A stretch of DNA of 64,000 nucleotides. It comes from Candidatus Deferrimicrobiaceae bacterium (GTDB lineage: Bacteria; Desulfobacterota; Deferrimicrobia; Deferrimicrobiales; Deferrimicrobiaceae). Under the pieces are notes generated by a model. That model saw only the letters and a program-made list of their open reading frames with translations, did no database searches and was not told where the DNA came from. The position numbers were made by a program, and so were the translations under genes. This document shows positions 44,036 to 55,576 of the stretch, one piece after another. The stretch is from contig DASXVV010000011.1 of the NCBI GenBank assembly GCA_036504035.1, positions 135,611-199,610 of the forward strand. Reading direction: 5' to 3'. Within the stretch, counting starts at the first letter, position 1; each line of letters opens with the position of its first letter.

Positions 44036-45910
44036 ATGCTCGACGTCCTCCGCCGGAACGCCGGCTCCTGGGTCATCAAGGTCATCCTCGGATTCATCGC
44101 GCTCACCTTCGTTTCCTGGGGCGTCTTCGTCGGCTTCTCCGACCAGACGCAAAGCGCCGCCGCGACCGTCGGAAAAGAAAAGATCTCGATGGCCGCGCTC
44201 GACCAGGCGGCCAACGCCATCGAAAAGAGCTACCGCGACGTCTACGGGCCGGCCTTCACGCCCGAGATGCAGAAGGCGCTCCGGATCAAGGATCAGGCGC
44301 TCGACTCCCTGATCCAGAAAGCGCTGCTGCTCGAAGACGCCCGCAAGATGGGGCTGACCGCCTCCGACACCGAGGTCCAGCGGGAAATCGCCGCTACCCC
44401 CTCCTTCCAGGAAGACGGCCAGTTCCGCGAAGACCGATATCGCAGCCTGCTCACCTACAACCGGATCTCCCCGTCCGAATACGAAGAGCAGAAACGGGAA
44501 GAGATCACGCTGCGCAAGTTCGAGGGGCTGTTCCATGCCGCGGGGCGCATTCCCGAGTCCGAAGGCCGCGACCGCTTCGAGACGCTGAACCGCAAGATCA
44601 GGCTCCTGGTAGCAGTCGCCGATCCCTCCGCCTTGCGGAACGTGCCCCCGCCCACCGAAAGCGAGATCGGCGCCCGGTACGCGACCGACAAGGAGCAGTT
44701 CCGGATTCCCGCCCGGGTGAAGCTGCTGGTCGCCCGTTTCGAGCCGGCCCGGTTCGGGGGCGATGCCGCCCCGCCGGAAGCCGAGATCCGGAAGTTTTAC
44801 GAAGCCAACACCGACAAGTTCCGCACCGATGAAGAGCGGTTCGTATCCCGGATCGTGCTCCCCTACACGGCGAAGACCAAGGATAACGCTCAAAAGAAGG
44901 CCGCAGGGATGCTCGCCGAGGCAGGCAAGAGCAAGAGCGCATTCGACGCGCTGGCGAAGAAATCGGGCGGCAAGTCGGGAGAGCTCACGCTCAAGCGCAA
45001 GGGATCCGGCCCGGCTTCGGTTGTCGAAGCCGTCTTCGGGGGCCAGGTCGACTCGGTCGTCGGCCCGATCGATGCGGGCGACAGCATCCAGATCGTTCGC
45101 ATCAACCGCATCAAGTTTCCGGAACCGCTTCCGCTCGCCCAGGTCCACGACCAGGTCGTCGCACTGCTTCGCACCGAAAAGGGGAAGGACGTGGTCGTGG
45201 TCAAAGCGTACGAGGCGCGCGGCAAGGCCACCACGTCCAAGGACCTGAAGGCCGTTGCGACCGGCTACGGCATCCCGACTGCGGAGACCGGCTGGCTGGG
45301 CGACAAGGAGACGGGCGGGCTTCCTCCCGCCGTCGTTCAGGAAGCGCTCATGCAACCGCTCCACGAGGTCGGACCGGTCAAGAGCGTCGGCGACGTCCAC
45401 TACCTGTTCCAGGTCGCGGCCAAGGAAGACTCCCGGGTGCCGGCCCTTGCCGAGTTGCGCGACCGCCTGTCGGCGCTCGTGACCGCCGACAAGCGGCATG
45501 TCGCGGCAGTCGCGGCCGCCCGCAAGGTCGCTTCCGGCGCGAAATCGGCTGCCGACCTCGAACGGATCGCAAAGGCCGAGGGGCTCTCCGTCTCCACGAC
45601 GCCCTTCTTCACACCCCTGTCCGGAACGCTCCCCGAAATGCTCAAGGGAATCCCTGCCAAGGACCGCAAGTCGCTGGCCATGCTCACCCCGAAATCTCCC
45701 GTAGTTTCCGGAGCGATCGAGGCGGGCGCTCGCACCATGGCCGTCGCCTTCATCGACGAACAGCCTGCCGACCCCAACGAATGGGCATCACGGAAAGAAG
45801 CATTTCTCCGCGACCTCGAGGAGAAGCGGCGCACCGAGCTTCTCGAAGCCTACGTCACGGCCCGCTACAAAGACGCGAAGGTCAAGAAAAACCCCGATGC
45901 CCTGAAGTAA
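44036..45910 (+). CDS. ppiD: PpiD-like periplasmic foldase (SurA_N / parvulin)
   Basis: A 624-residue protein, matching E. coli PpiD in length. One N-terminal membrane helix (VIKVILGFIALTFVSWGVFVGF), a SurA_N-type chaperone region (residues about 35-200) and a parvulin-like PPIase domain (about 260-365: ERFVSRIVLPYT to PIDAGDSIQIVRINRI), then a helical tail. It assists folding of secreted and outer-membrane proteins. The start is ATG 44036; an upstream in-frame ATG at 43985 lacks a ribosome-binding site. Confidence 0.85.
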   Translation: MLDVLRRNAGSWVIKVILGFIALTFVSWGVFVGFSDQTQSAAATVGKEKISMAALDQAANAIEKSYRDVYGPAFTPEMQKALRIKDQALDSLIQKALLLEDARKMGLTASDTEVQREIAATPSFQEDGQFREDRYRSLLTYNRISPSEYEEQKREEITLRKFEGLFHAAGRIPESEGRDRFETLNRKIRLLVAVADPSALRNVPPPTESEIGARYATDKEQFRIPARVKLLVARFEPARFGGDAAPPEAEIRKFYEANTDKFRTDEERFVSRIVLPYTAKTKDNAQKKAAGMLAEAGKSKSAFDALAKKSGGKSGELTLKRKGSGPASVVEAVFGGQVDSVVGPIDAGDSIQIVRINRIKFPEPLPLAQVHDQVVALLRTEKGKDVVVVKAYEARGKATTSKDLKAVATGYGIPTAETGWLGDKETGGLPPAVVQEALMQPLHEVGPVKSVGDVHYLFQVAAKEDSRVPALAELRDRLSALVTADKRHVAAVAAARKVASGAKSAADLERIAKAEGLSVSTTPFFTPLSGTLPEMLKGIPAKDRKSLAMLTPKSPVVSGAIEAGARTMAVAFIDEQPADPNEWASRKEAFLRDLEEKRRTELLEAYVTARYKDAKVKKNPDALK

Positions 45911-45913
45911 TCG

Positions 45914-47026
45914 ATGCAGGGGGCCATGTCGGCACACCTCGTTCCCTCTCCGCCCGCCGGGGCCTCGCGCCCCGGCGGGCATTTTCTTTTCCGCCTCGGC
46001 AGCGCCCTCTTCCTGGTTCTCTTCCTGGCGCCGGCGCCGTTGCACGCCGCGCAAGCGATCGAAAAGGCCAAGGTCATCGAGATCGTCGACGGCGACACGA
46101 TCCGTGTCCTCCCACCTGCCGGGAAGATCGAGACCGTACGCCTGGTCGGCATCGACACTCCCGAACGCAGCCACCCGTCCAAGCCGAAGGAATTCTTCGC
46201 CGACGAAGCGACGGAGGCGCTTTCCGCGCTCTGCCAAGGGAAACCGGTCCTGCTCGAGAAAGACATCGAGGAGCAGGACAAGTACGGTCGTCTCCTGCGC
46301 TACGTCTATTCGGAGGACGGCCGTTTCCTGATCAATCTGGAGCTGGTCCGGAAGGGCATGGCGCGCGTCTACCGGCGCTTCTTCTTCTCTCGTCAGGCCG
46401 AGTTCGACGCGGTCGAAGCCGAAGCGCGTCGCGAAGGGATAGGCCTTTGGCAAGATGGGGGTCTCCGCGAGCTGCGGTGGGTCGACCGGAACGGCCACAC
46501 GCCGGCGACGGTGTGGCCCCTGGGCGGGGGAAAGTACGGACTCGTGCATGGGGGGATGGGCAAACCCGGGATCGAGGGCGGGGAGCTTCCCGGGGAGATC
46601 GGCCGGCTCTTCCGGCTCCGGTCCGAACTGTCCGATGCCGAGTTCGCGACAGAGGCGGAGAAGGCGGGATTCAGGACGATGGGGGAGGAATCCTCTCGTG
46701 CGGGAGGCGAGACGCCCGGTCGGCAGCTCTCCCCGGGCATCATCCCATGGGACCACGCCGACGAATACGACGGCAAGACCATCACTGTCGAGGGAACCGT
46801 CGTGCGCGCCAAGCGCAGTCGAAAGACGGTCTTCCTCAACTTCCACGGGAACTGGAAACGGTACGTGACGATCGTGCTGTTCACGGCCAAGCTGCCGGGG
46901 CTGCCCGATTCGCCGGAGACGTATTACGTCGGCAAGACGGTTCGGGTACGCGGCACGGTCAAGCGGTTCAAGGATCGCCCCGAGATCGTCGTCGAGAGCG
47001 CTTCGGAGCTCAAGACGATCCCCTGA
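45914..47026 (+). CDS. Exported thermonuclease (SNase) with C-terminal OB-fold domain
   Basis: A 370-residue protein with an N-terminal export signal (LFLVLFLAPAPLHAA). Residues about 50-190 form a staphylococcal-nuclease domain: VIEIVDGDTIRV, RLVGIDTPE, EEQDKYGRLLRYVY with the catalytic Asp, Arg and Glu positions of the family. The last 100 residues look like an OB fold (DGKTITVEGTVVRAKRSRKT, GKTVRVRGTVKRFK), as in nucleic-acid-binding modules. It is 3 bases downstream of ppiD and probably co-transcribed. It may degrade extracellular or periplasmic nucleic acid. Confidence 0.85.
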   Translation: MQGAMSAHLVPSPPAGASRPGGHFLFRLGSALFLVLFLAPAPLHAAQAIEKAKVIEIVDGDTIRVLPPAGKIETVRLVGIDTPERSHPSKPKEFFADEATEALSALCQGKPVLLEKDIEEQDKYGRLLRYVYSEDGRFLINLELVRKGMARVYRRFFFSRQAEFDAVEAEARREGIGLWQDGGLRELRWVDRNGHTPATVWPLGGGKYGLVHGGMGKPGIEGGELPGEIGRLFRLRSELSDAEFATEAEKAGFRTMGEESSRAGGETPGRQLSPGIIPWDHADEYDGKTITVEGTVVRAKRSRKTVFLNFHGNWKRYVTIVLFTAKLPGLPDSPETYYVGKTVRVRGTVKRFKDRPEIVVESASELKTIP

Positions 47027-47036
47027 AAACCGGGAT

Positions 47037-47609
47037 TCAGATCGCGCGCGTTCCTTCGCTGATCGTCTTCAGGAACAAAGGGATCGAGATCGCAGCGATG
47101 ATGCCCGCGATCGCAAGGATCGTCAGGACGACCCCCACCCATATCACCCATCGGTTGACGCCGCCCATCTGCGCGAGCACCCGGGGCAGGTCTCCCTCGG
47201 GCGTCACGGCCCGGACGCGGCCGATCTGCGCACTCGCGTGCCGATAGTAAAGGTAGTTCCCCGCCACCCCCACCGCGATCCAGGCAACGAGCCCGACGAC
47301 GGGAATGCAGGAAGCCACGAATGCCAGCAGCGCCCACAGATACATCTTCCGATAGAGGAACCACCAGGTGGTGAACAAGAACGCGTTCCAGTTCCAGGTC
47401 GGGACGAACGCTTCGACGCGCCCCACCTGGAAGCTCCGGAACTTCCCCAGGTAATACCCCGATTGGTCGCCCACGAAGCAGACGACATCGGCCTCGGCCG
47501 GGAATGGTGCCCCGCCCCCCTCTACGGGATCGGCGATCGTGGAAGCGCCGCAACCGTCGCAGAACAGCGCACCGGGCCGGATCTCCCTGCCGCAGGACGA
47601 ACAGTACAT
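47037..47609 (-). CDS. Zinc-ribbon membrane protein (DUF2628-like)
   Basis: A 190-residue protein starting with a zinc ribbon (MYCSSCGREIRPGALFCDGC), followed by FVPTWNWNAFLFTTWWFLYRKM and three membrane helices. The WNWxAF and WFLYRKMY segments are typical of the DUF2628 family of unknown function. It converges on the nuclease gene with a 10-base gap and stands alone before hppA's terminator. Confidence 0.75.
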   Translation of the reverse strand: MYCSSCGREIRPGALFCDGCGASTIADPVEGGGAPFPAEADVVCFVGDQSGYYLGKFRSFQVGRVEAFVPTWNWNAFLFTTWWFLYRKMYLWALLAFVASCIPVVGLVAWIAVGVAGNYLYYRHASAQIGRVRAVTPEGDLPRVLAQMGGVNRWVIWVGVVLTILAIAGIIAAISIPLFLKTISEGTRAI

Positions 47610-47669
47610 GGCGCCTCCTGGAATTGCGTGATCGGGATCAGTCTACCCGGTGCGCCCTGCCGGGCGCAC

Positions 47670-47706
47670 AAAAAAAGGGGCGCCGCGTCTTGCGACGCAG
47701 CGCCCC
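47670..47706 (-). terminator. Strong terminator of hppA
   Basis: On the minus strand GGGGCGCTGCGTC and GACGCGGCGCCCC pair around a GCAA tetraloop and are followed by TTTTTTT. A second hairpin (47651-47668, TGCGCCC stem) follows directly. Confidence 0.9.
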
Positions 47707-47736
47707 GATCGGGACCGACCGTAGCCCGTTGAAGGA

Positions 47737-50193
<2,457 letters not shown>

Positions 50194-50350
50194 AAAGCGT
50201 TTCCCCCTTGGGATTGATGAAATGTAACGCGTTGTTATGAAACTTGATTCGATCGGACGGGATTGGATTAACCGCCAATTTATACCATGCGGAAGAAATC
50301 CGGGTCAAGGGGCTGCCGCGAGGGGATTTGGGGTAAGATATCCCTCCTCT

Positions 50351-51256
50351 ATGGACTTCCGCGGAAAACTCATCCTGGCGCCCCTCGCAGGGATCACCGA
50401 CACCACCTTCCGGCGGCTTTGCCGCGAGCACGGGGCCGGCATCGTCGTGACCGAGATGGTTTCCGCCAAGGGCCTGCTGATGCAGCCGGCGCGCAGCATG
50501 CGCTACCTCGCGTTCGAGCCGTCCGAGCGGCCGATCGGGGCGCAGCTTTTCGGCGCCGTGCCCGAAGAGATCGGCGAGGCGGCGGCGGCCATCGGAGAGC
50601 TGGGCTTCGACTTCGTCGACATCAACATGGGGTGCCCGGTGCGGAAAGTGACCGGAGGGGGCGCCGGGGCGGCGCTGCTCTCCGACCCGGCGCTGTGCGG
50701 CCGGATCGTGTCCGAGGCCGTTCGGCAGGCGCGCATCCCGGTGACCGTCAAGATCCGCTCCGGCTTCGCGAAGGGGACCGAGTCGTTTCTCGAGGTCGCC
50801 GGGGCGGTCTACGAGGCCGGCGCCGCCGCGGTGACGCTCCACCCCCGGACGCGCAACCAGATGTTCTCGGGCGAGGCCGACTGGACACACATCGCCCGGC
50901 TCAAGGAGGCCTTCCCCGGCCGCGTCGTCATCGGGAACGGCGACGTCCGGCGCCTCGCCGACATCGGTCGCATGTTTGCCGAGACCGGCTGCGACGCCGT
51001 CATGATCGGCCGGGCCGCGCTCGGCAACCCCTGGATCTTCGGGGATACGAGGCCATCGCCCGAGGAACGGCGCGCCCTGATCCTCCGGCACGGGAGCGAG
51101 CTTTTCGCCCGCCACGGGGAAGTCGGCATCATCGAGATGCGGAAGCACCTGGCGTGGTACAGCCGGGGAACGCCGGGCGGCGCCCATTTTCGGGCCGAGC
51201 TGGTGCGCGTCGCCTCAATCGACGATATCCGAGCCGTCGTGGAGCGCTTCTTTTGA
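50351..51256 (+). CDS. dusB: tRNA-dihydrouridine synthase, NifR3/DusB type
   Basis: A 301-residue FMN enzyme that reduces uridines in tRNA. LAPLAGITDTTFRRLC opens the TIM barrel; the catalytic Cys is in NMGCPVRKVTGGGAGAALL; VKIRSGF, LHPRTRNQMFSG and VIGNGDVR follow. ATG 50351 is the start; upstream codons lack homology. The stop overlaps the TTG start of the kinase gene. The pairing with ntrB/ntrC-type genes is the classic nifR3-ntrBC arrangement. Confidence 0.95.
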   Translation: MDFRGKLILAPLAGITDTTFRRLCREHGAGIVVTEMVSAKGLLMQPARSMRYLAFEPSERPIGAQLFGAVPEEIGEAAAAIGELGFDFVDINMGCPVRKVTGGGAGAALLSDPALCGRIVSEAVRQARIPVTVKIRSGFAKGTESFLEVAGAVYEAGAAAVTLHPRTRNQMFSGEADWTHIARLKEAFPGRVVIGNGDVRRLADIGRMFAETGCDAVMIGRAALGNPWIFGDTRPSPEERRALILRHGSELFARHGEVGIIEMRKHLAWYSRGTPGGAHFRAELVRVASIDDIRAVVERFF

Positions 51257-52365
51257 ACCCGCTCTACCTCCAGACGCTCGAGTCGATCGATTCCGGCATC
51301 CTCGTGTTCGGCCGGGACGGCCTGCTCGTCTATCTCAATCCGGCCGCCGAGGAGATCCTGCGTGGATCCGCCCAGGCGCTCAAGGGCCTCCACTACCGAA
51401 AAGTCTTCGCCGACAGCCCGGTTACCGTCCGGATCCTGGGAAAGGCGCTCGAGGAAGGCAGTGCCGTCACCGCATTCGACGTCGAGCTCTCACGCCCCTC
51501 CGGCCCCCGGCTCGGGAGCGGTCCGGCCGAAACGGCCCTCCCGGTCATCGTCGACGCTTCCCCCCTGGCCGGCGCGCAGGGCGAGCACCAGGGGGTGGTC
51601 CTGTCGATCAAGTCGGCAGAGTTCCTGTCGCTGGTCGGCCAGGAGGAGCGCGCGGCGATCAGCGCCGAGGAGACGCAGATGCTCGCCTACGGCATCGCAC
51701 ACGAGATCAAGAACCCGCTGGGCGGCATCCTGGGGGCGGGTCAGTGGATCCTTCGACACGGAACGACGGATGAGGAGCGCGACGAGGGCATCCGGCTTAT
51801 GCTTCGCGAGGCGGAACGCATCAACCGGCTGATCGAGAAGATGCTCGAGATGGGGCGCACGCCTCCGCCACCGCGTCCCGTGCCCCTCCTGCCGCTGCTA
51901 CGGGACGTGAAAGAGCTTTTGGAGGCCGAAGTGCGCGCCCAGGGAAAACGGATCCGCTTCGACCTCAAGGTCGACCCGAGCCTGCCCGACGTCTCCGGCC
52001 ACGCCGACACCATCTACCGGGCGCTGCTGAACGTCCTCAAGAACGCGGTCGAGGCGATCGAAGAGGAAGGGACCGTGCGCGTCGAGGCCCGGATGAACGT
52101 CAATTACCGCCTCAGCCGCGGGCCCGGGCAGAAACGCTCTTTCCTCGACGTGGTGGTCACCGACAGCGGCGTCGGCATGTCCGAGGAAGACCTTCACAAG
52201 TCCGTCCTGCCCTTCTACACGACCAAGCCCAAGGGGACCGGTCTCGGCCTGGTCATGGTGCGGCAGGCGATCTCGCGGCACGGCGGGAAACTCGCCATCA
52301 AATCGGTGCGCGGCGAGGGGACGACGGTTACAATATCCCTGCCCGTGGACTCCCGGAAGACGTGA
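51253..52365 (+). CDS. PAS-domain sensor histidine kinase, NtrB-like
   Basis: A 370-residue soluble kinase. N-terminal PAS domain (LESIDSGILVFGRDGLLVYLN), an H-box with the phosphorylated His (GIAHEIKNPLGGILGA), then HATPase motifs NVLKNAVEA, DSGVGMSEED and GTGLGLVMV. No membrane segments. The TTG start at 51253 overlaps the dusB stop (TTGA). Order and domain content match NtrB/GlnL, so it may sense nitrogen status via PII, but other NtrB-like sensors look alike. Confidence 0.88.
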   Translation: MNPLYLQTLESIDSGILVFGRDGLLVYLNPAAEEILRGSAQALKGLHYRKVFADSPVTVRILGKALEEGSAVTAFDVELSRPSGPRLGSGPAETALPVIVDASPLAGAQGEHQGVVLSIKSAEFLSLVGQEERAAISAEETQMLAYGIAHEIKNPLGGILGAGQWILRHGTTDEERDEGIRLMLREAERINRLIEKMLEMGRTPPPPRPVPLLPLLRDVKELLEAEVRAQGKRIRFDLKVDPSLPDVSGHADTIYRALLNVLKNAVEAIEEEGTVRVEARMNVNYRLSRGPGQKRSFLDVVVTDSGVGMSEEDLHKSVLPFYTTKPKGTGLGLVMVRQAISRHGGKLAIKSVRGEGTTVTISLPVDSRKT

Positions 52366-52375
52366 GGAAAACGCC

Positions 52376-53818
52376 TTGAAGAAAATCCTCGTCGCGGATG
52401 ACGACGAGAGCATCCGCTGGGTGCTCCAGAAAACGGTCGCGGGGATGGGCTTCCAGGCCGACCTGGCCGAGGATGGCGAAAAGGCGCTCGACCTGCTTTC
52501 GCGCAAGGACTACGCCGCCGCCTTCATCGACGTCCGGATGCCGGGGCTCGAGGGGATCGAAGTGCTCGAGCGCGTCCACGCCATGAAATCCCCGACCCGC
52601 TTCTTCATCATGACGGCGGTCGCCCGGCCCGAAACCGCAGCCCGGTCGACCCGCGCCGGCGCGGCCGAGTTTTTGACCAAGCCGTTCGACATCGACCGGA
52701 TCGAGGCGCTCCTCCGCGACGTCGCCAAGGAGGCGGATTCGCGCGAGCGGCCCTTCCACGCGACCGAGCCGGGGGAATGGGCCGCTTCCCGCATCGTCGG
52801 GAAGAGCCGCGCGATCCTCGAGGTGTTCCAGAGCATCGGGAAGATCGCCGATTCCGATACCACCGTCCTGCTGCTTGGAGAGCGGGGCGTCGGCAAGGAG
52901 CTGGTCGCCCGCGCCATCCACGACCTGGGCCACCCCGAAAGCCCCTTCGTCGCGGTGAACGCATCGGCGATCCCTCGCGAACTGCAGGAAGCCGAGCTTT
53001 TCGGGGCCGACAAGGGAGCCTTCACCGGCGCGGATGCCGCGCGTGAAGGCAAGATCGAGGCCGCGGCCGGCGGCACCCTCTTCCTCGACGAGATCGGCGA
53101 CACGCCGCCCGACCTCCAGGTCAAGTTGCTCCGGGTCCTCCAGGAGCGCGAATATACCCGCCTCGGCTCCAACCGGGTCCGCCGTTTCAACGGCCGGCTG
53201 ATCGCCGCCACCAATCGCGACCTTCATCGCATGGTCGCCGAGGGGAAGTTCCGCGAGGATCTCTTCGACCGTCTCAATGTGTTCCCCATCCGCGTGCCGT
53301 CGCTATCCGAGCGGCGCGAGGACATCCCTCTGCTGGCCGATTTCTTCCTCCAGAAGTATTGCGCGCTGCTGTCGCGGCCGACCCGGTCCTTTTCGAAGGA
53401 GGCGCTCGAGACGCTTTCCCTGCACCACTGGAAAGGAAACATCCGGGAGCTCGAGAACTTCGTCCAGCGGCTGGCCGTGATCGCCCCGGGGAAGCTGCTC
53501 CGGCGGGATGAGGTCGCGCGGGAGCTGGCCAGGGCCGAAGGCGCCCCCGACCTTTCCGGCGCCCCGCTCGAACAAATCATCGAGGAGAGGGTGCGCGAGT
53601 TCGTGAAGCGGCTCGGCCCCGCCCTCGAGAACGAAAGCGCCCTGCTCGACCTGTTCATGCGCCAGACCGAAAAGCCGCTGATCCGGGTGATCCTCGAGGC
53701 GACGGGGGGCAACCAGATCCGCGCCGCCGCCATCCTCGGGATCAACCGGAACACGCTGCGCAAGAAGATCACCGATCTCGGGCTCGCCCCCAAAAAGAAG
53801 CCGGACCGGAAACGGTGA
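52376..53818 (+). CDS. NtrC-family sigma-54 response regulator
   Basis: A 480-residue activator: receiver domain (ILVADDDESIRWVL, phospho-acceptor in AFIDVRMPG), central AAA+ domain with Walker A GERGVGKELVA, the sigma-54 contact loop GAFTGA and FLDEIGDTP, and a C-terminal Fis-type helix-turn-helix (NQIRAAAILGINRNTLRKKI). The start is TTG 52376 behind GTGAGGAAAA; no ATG fits. It is the cognate regulator of the adjacent kinase, with the expected nitrogen-regulation role not proven. Confidence 0.92.
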   Translation: MKKILVADDDESIRWVLQKTVAGMGFQADLAEDGEKALDLLSRKDYAAAFIDVRMPGLEGIEVLERVHAMKSPTRFFIMTAVARPETAARSTRAGAAEFLTKPFDIDRIEALLRDVAKEADSRERPFHATEPGEWAASRIVGKSRAILEVFQSIGKIADSDTTVLLLGERGVGKELVARAIHDLGHPESPFVAVNASAIPRELQEAELFGADKGAFTGADAAREGKIEAAAGGTLFLDEIGDTPPDLQVKLLRVLQEREYTRLGSNRVRRFNGRLIAATNRDLHRMVAEGKFREDLFDRLNVFPIRVPSLSERREDIPLLADFFLQKYCALLSRPTRSFSKEALETLSLHHWKGNIRELENFVQRLAVIAPGKLLRRDEVARELARAEGAPDLSGAPLEQIIEERVREFVKRLGPALENESALLDLFMRQTEKPLIRVILEATGGNQIRAAAILGINRNTLRKKITDLGLAPKKKPDRKR

Positions 53819-54462
53819 CCGGTCTCTACGCCATCCTCGATCTGTCCGTCTCCGCCCGAGGTTCGGCCGACCCCGATGAGGCGCTCGACCGGGCGTTGGC
53901 GGAAGCCATGGCGGGAGGTTGCCGCCTGTTCCAGTATCGTGACAAGACGGCGACCGGCCGCGAGATGCTGGCGCGCGCCACGCGCCTTGCGACCGCCTGC
54001 CGCGCGGCGGATGCCACCTTCATCGTCAACGACCGGCTCGATGTCGCGCTGCTTTGCGGGGCGGACGGGTGCCATTTGGGGCAAGACGACCTGCCGCCGT
54101 CCGCGGCGCGCCGCCTCGCGCCGGCCGGCTTCCTCATCGGCGTCTCGACGCACGATGCGTCCGAGGCGCGGCGCGCCGCGGACGACGGTGCCGACTATGT
54201 CGGCGTGGGGGCCGTTTATCCCACCGAGACCAAGGCCGATGCCCGCCCGGCGCGCGGCCCGGCGCTTGTCGCCGAGATCGCGGCCGCCGTCGCCATCCCG
54301 TCGGTCGCCATCGGCGGTATCACGCACCGGAATGTCCGGCCCGTGATCCACGCGGGGGCGGCGGCCGTAGCCGTCGCCTCGGCGCTCTTCGCCGCCCCCG
54401 ACATCGCCGCATCCGCGAGGGAGTTCATCCGCATATGGGACGAAGAAAAACGAAACCCGTGA
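53815..54462 (+). CDS. thiE: Thiamine-phosphate synthase
   Basis: ThiE couples HMP-pyrophosphate with thiazole phosphate to thiamine phosphate. The 215-residue barrel has QYRDKTATGREML, the pyrophosphate-binding VNDRLDVALLCGADGCHLGQ, VGVGAVYPTETK and AIGGIT. The GTG start (53815) overlaps the stop of the regulator (GTGA). Confidence 0.92.
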   Translation: MTGLYAILDLSVSARGSADPDEALDRALAEAMAGGCRLFQYRDKTATGREMLARATRLATACRAADATFIVNDRLDVALLCGADGCHLGQDDLPPSAARRLAPAGFLIGVSTHDASEARRAADDGADYVGVGAVYPTETKADARPARGPALVAEIAAAVAIPSVAIGGITHRNVRPVIHAGAAAVAVASALFAAPDIAASAREFIRIWDEEKRNP

Positions 54463-55247
54463 TTCTCGCGTTCGGCGGGTACGACCCCACGGCCGGCGCC
54501 GGCGTTTTGATGGACGCGCGCGCCGTGACGTCCGCGGGCGGCTATCCGGTCGCCGTGCCCTCCTGCCTTGCGCTCCAGAGCACGACCGCATTCGACCGCG
54601 TCGTCCCGCTCTCACGCGACACGATCGAACGCGCGCTGACCTGCGTCGAAAAGGCGCACCGGATCGCGGCCGTCAAGATCGGGATGGTGGGCACCCGCGC
54701 CGCCGCGCTCGCGATCCTGTCGTTCCTTGAAGCGCACGACGATCTTCCCCTGGTGCACGATCCGGTGATCCGCGCCTCATCAGGCGGATCGCTGCTCTCC
54801 CGGGACGCCCTCCCCGCCTTCCGGAAGCTTTTCGCCCGGGCCGACGTCCTCACCCCGAACCTGCCCGAGATCGAGAAGCTGCTCGACCGCACGGTGCGGC
54901 GCTTCGAGGATGCGGTCGTCGCGGCGCGCGACCTGGCCGACCGGACCGGCGCGGACATCGTGCTCAAGGGAGGCCATTTCCCTTGGCGGGGGAAGGCGGG
55001 GACGGATCTTGTCTTCGAGGAAGGAACGGCGACGCTGCTCGCCCCCGGCCGGAAGCTTCCAGGACGCGATGCCCACGGAACCGGTTGCGCCTTCGCCTCG
55101 GCGCTGGCAACGCGCATCGCGCTCGGGCAATCGCTTCCCGATGCGGCGCGGTTCGCGAAGACGCTGGTCGAAGACTTTATCGCAGGGGGATTCCCGTCGG
55201 CCGAGGGAAGGTGGACGCTCGACGACGGGCGATCCGGGGAGGAATGA
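54435..55247 (+). CDS. thiD: Hydroxymethylpyrimidine (phosphate) kinase
   Basis: ThiD phosphorylates HMP and HMP-P for thiamine synthesis. The 270-residue ribokinase-fold protein has AFGGYDPTAGAGVLMD, VKIGMVGT, VHDPVIRASSGGSLLS, LTPNLPEIEKLL, LKGGHF and the C-terminal DAHGTGCAFASALA with the catalytic Asp. ATG 54435 would overlap thiE by 28 bases; GTG 54459 in a GTGA overlap is an equally good start (262 residues). Confidence 0.92.
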   Translation: MGRRKTKPVILAFGGYDPTAGAGVLMDARAVTSAGGYPVAVPSCLALQSTTAFDRVVPLSRDTIERALTCVEKAHRIAAVKIGMVGTRAAALAILSFLEAHDDLPLVHDPVIRASSGGSLLSRDALPAFRKLFARADVLTPNLPEIEKLLDRTVRRFEDAVVAARDLADRTGADIVLKGGHFPWRGKAGTDLVFEEGTATLLAPGRKLPGRDAHGTGCAFASALATRIALGQSLPDAARFAKTLVEDFIAGGFPSAEGRWTLDDGRSGEE

Positions 55248-55570
55248 TGGACCGGCTGCTGCTCGCCCTCGCAATCCTGCTCGAGGTTTCCGGCACGACC
55301 TGCATGAAGCTATCGGTCGGCTTCACACGCCCGCTTCCGACGGTTCTGGTCCTGCTTTTTTACGTCGGCAGCTTCACGGCGTTGTCGATCACCCTGAAGA
55401 CGCTGCCGGTCAGCGTGGTGTACGCCATCTGGTCCGGGGTCGGCACGGTGCTCGTGGCGGCAGTCGGGATGATCTGGTTCAAGGAGTCGCTCACGGCGCT
55501 GAAGGTCGTTTCGATCGCCTTGATCGTGGCCGGCGTGGTCGGCCTCAACCTGAGCCTCGGCGGGCGCTGA
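55244..55570 (+). CDS. Small multidrug resistance (SMR/EmrE-SugE) family transporter
   Basis: A 108-residue four-helix membrane protein. The conserved Glu of helix 1 is in ALAILLEVSGTTCMK, followed by LPVSVVYAIWSGVGTVLVAA, a family signature, and IVAGVVGLNLS. SMR pumps export cationic compounds by proton exchange. ATG 55244 overlaps the thiD stop in ATGA, and GGGGAGGA precedes it. Coupling to thiamine genes suggests a metabolite substrate, but that is speculation. Confidence 0.9.
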   Translation: MMDRLLLALAILLEVSGTTCMKLSVGFTRPLPTVLVLLFYVGSFTALSITLKTLPVSVVYAIWSGVGTVLVAAVGMIWFKESLTALKVVSIALIVAGVVGLNLSLGGR

Positions 55571-55576
55571 ACTTCG

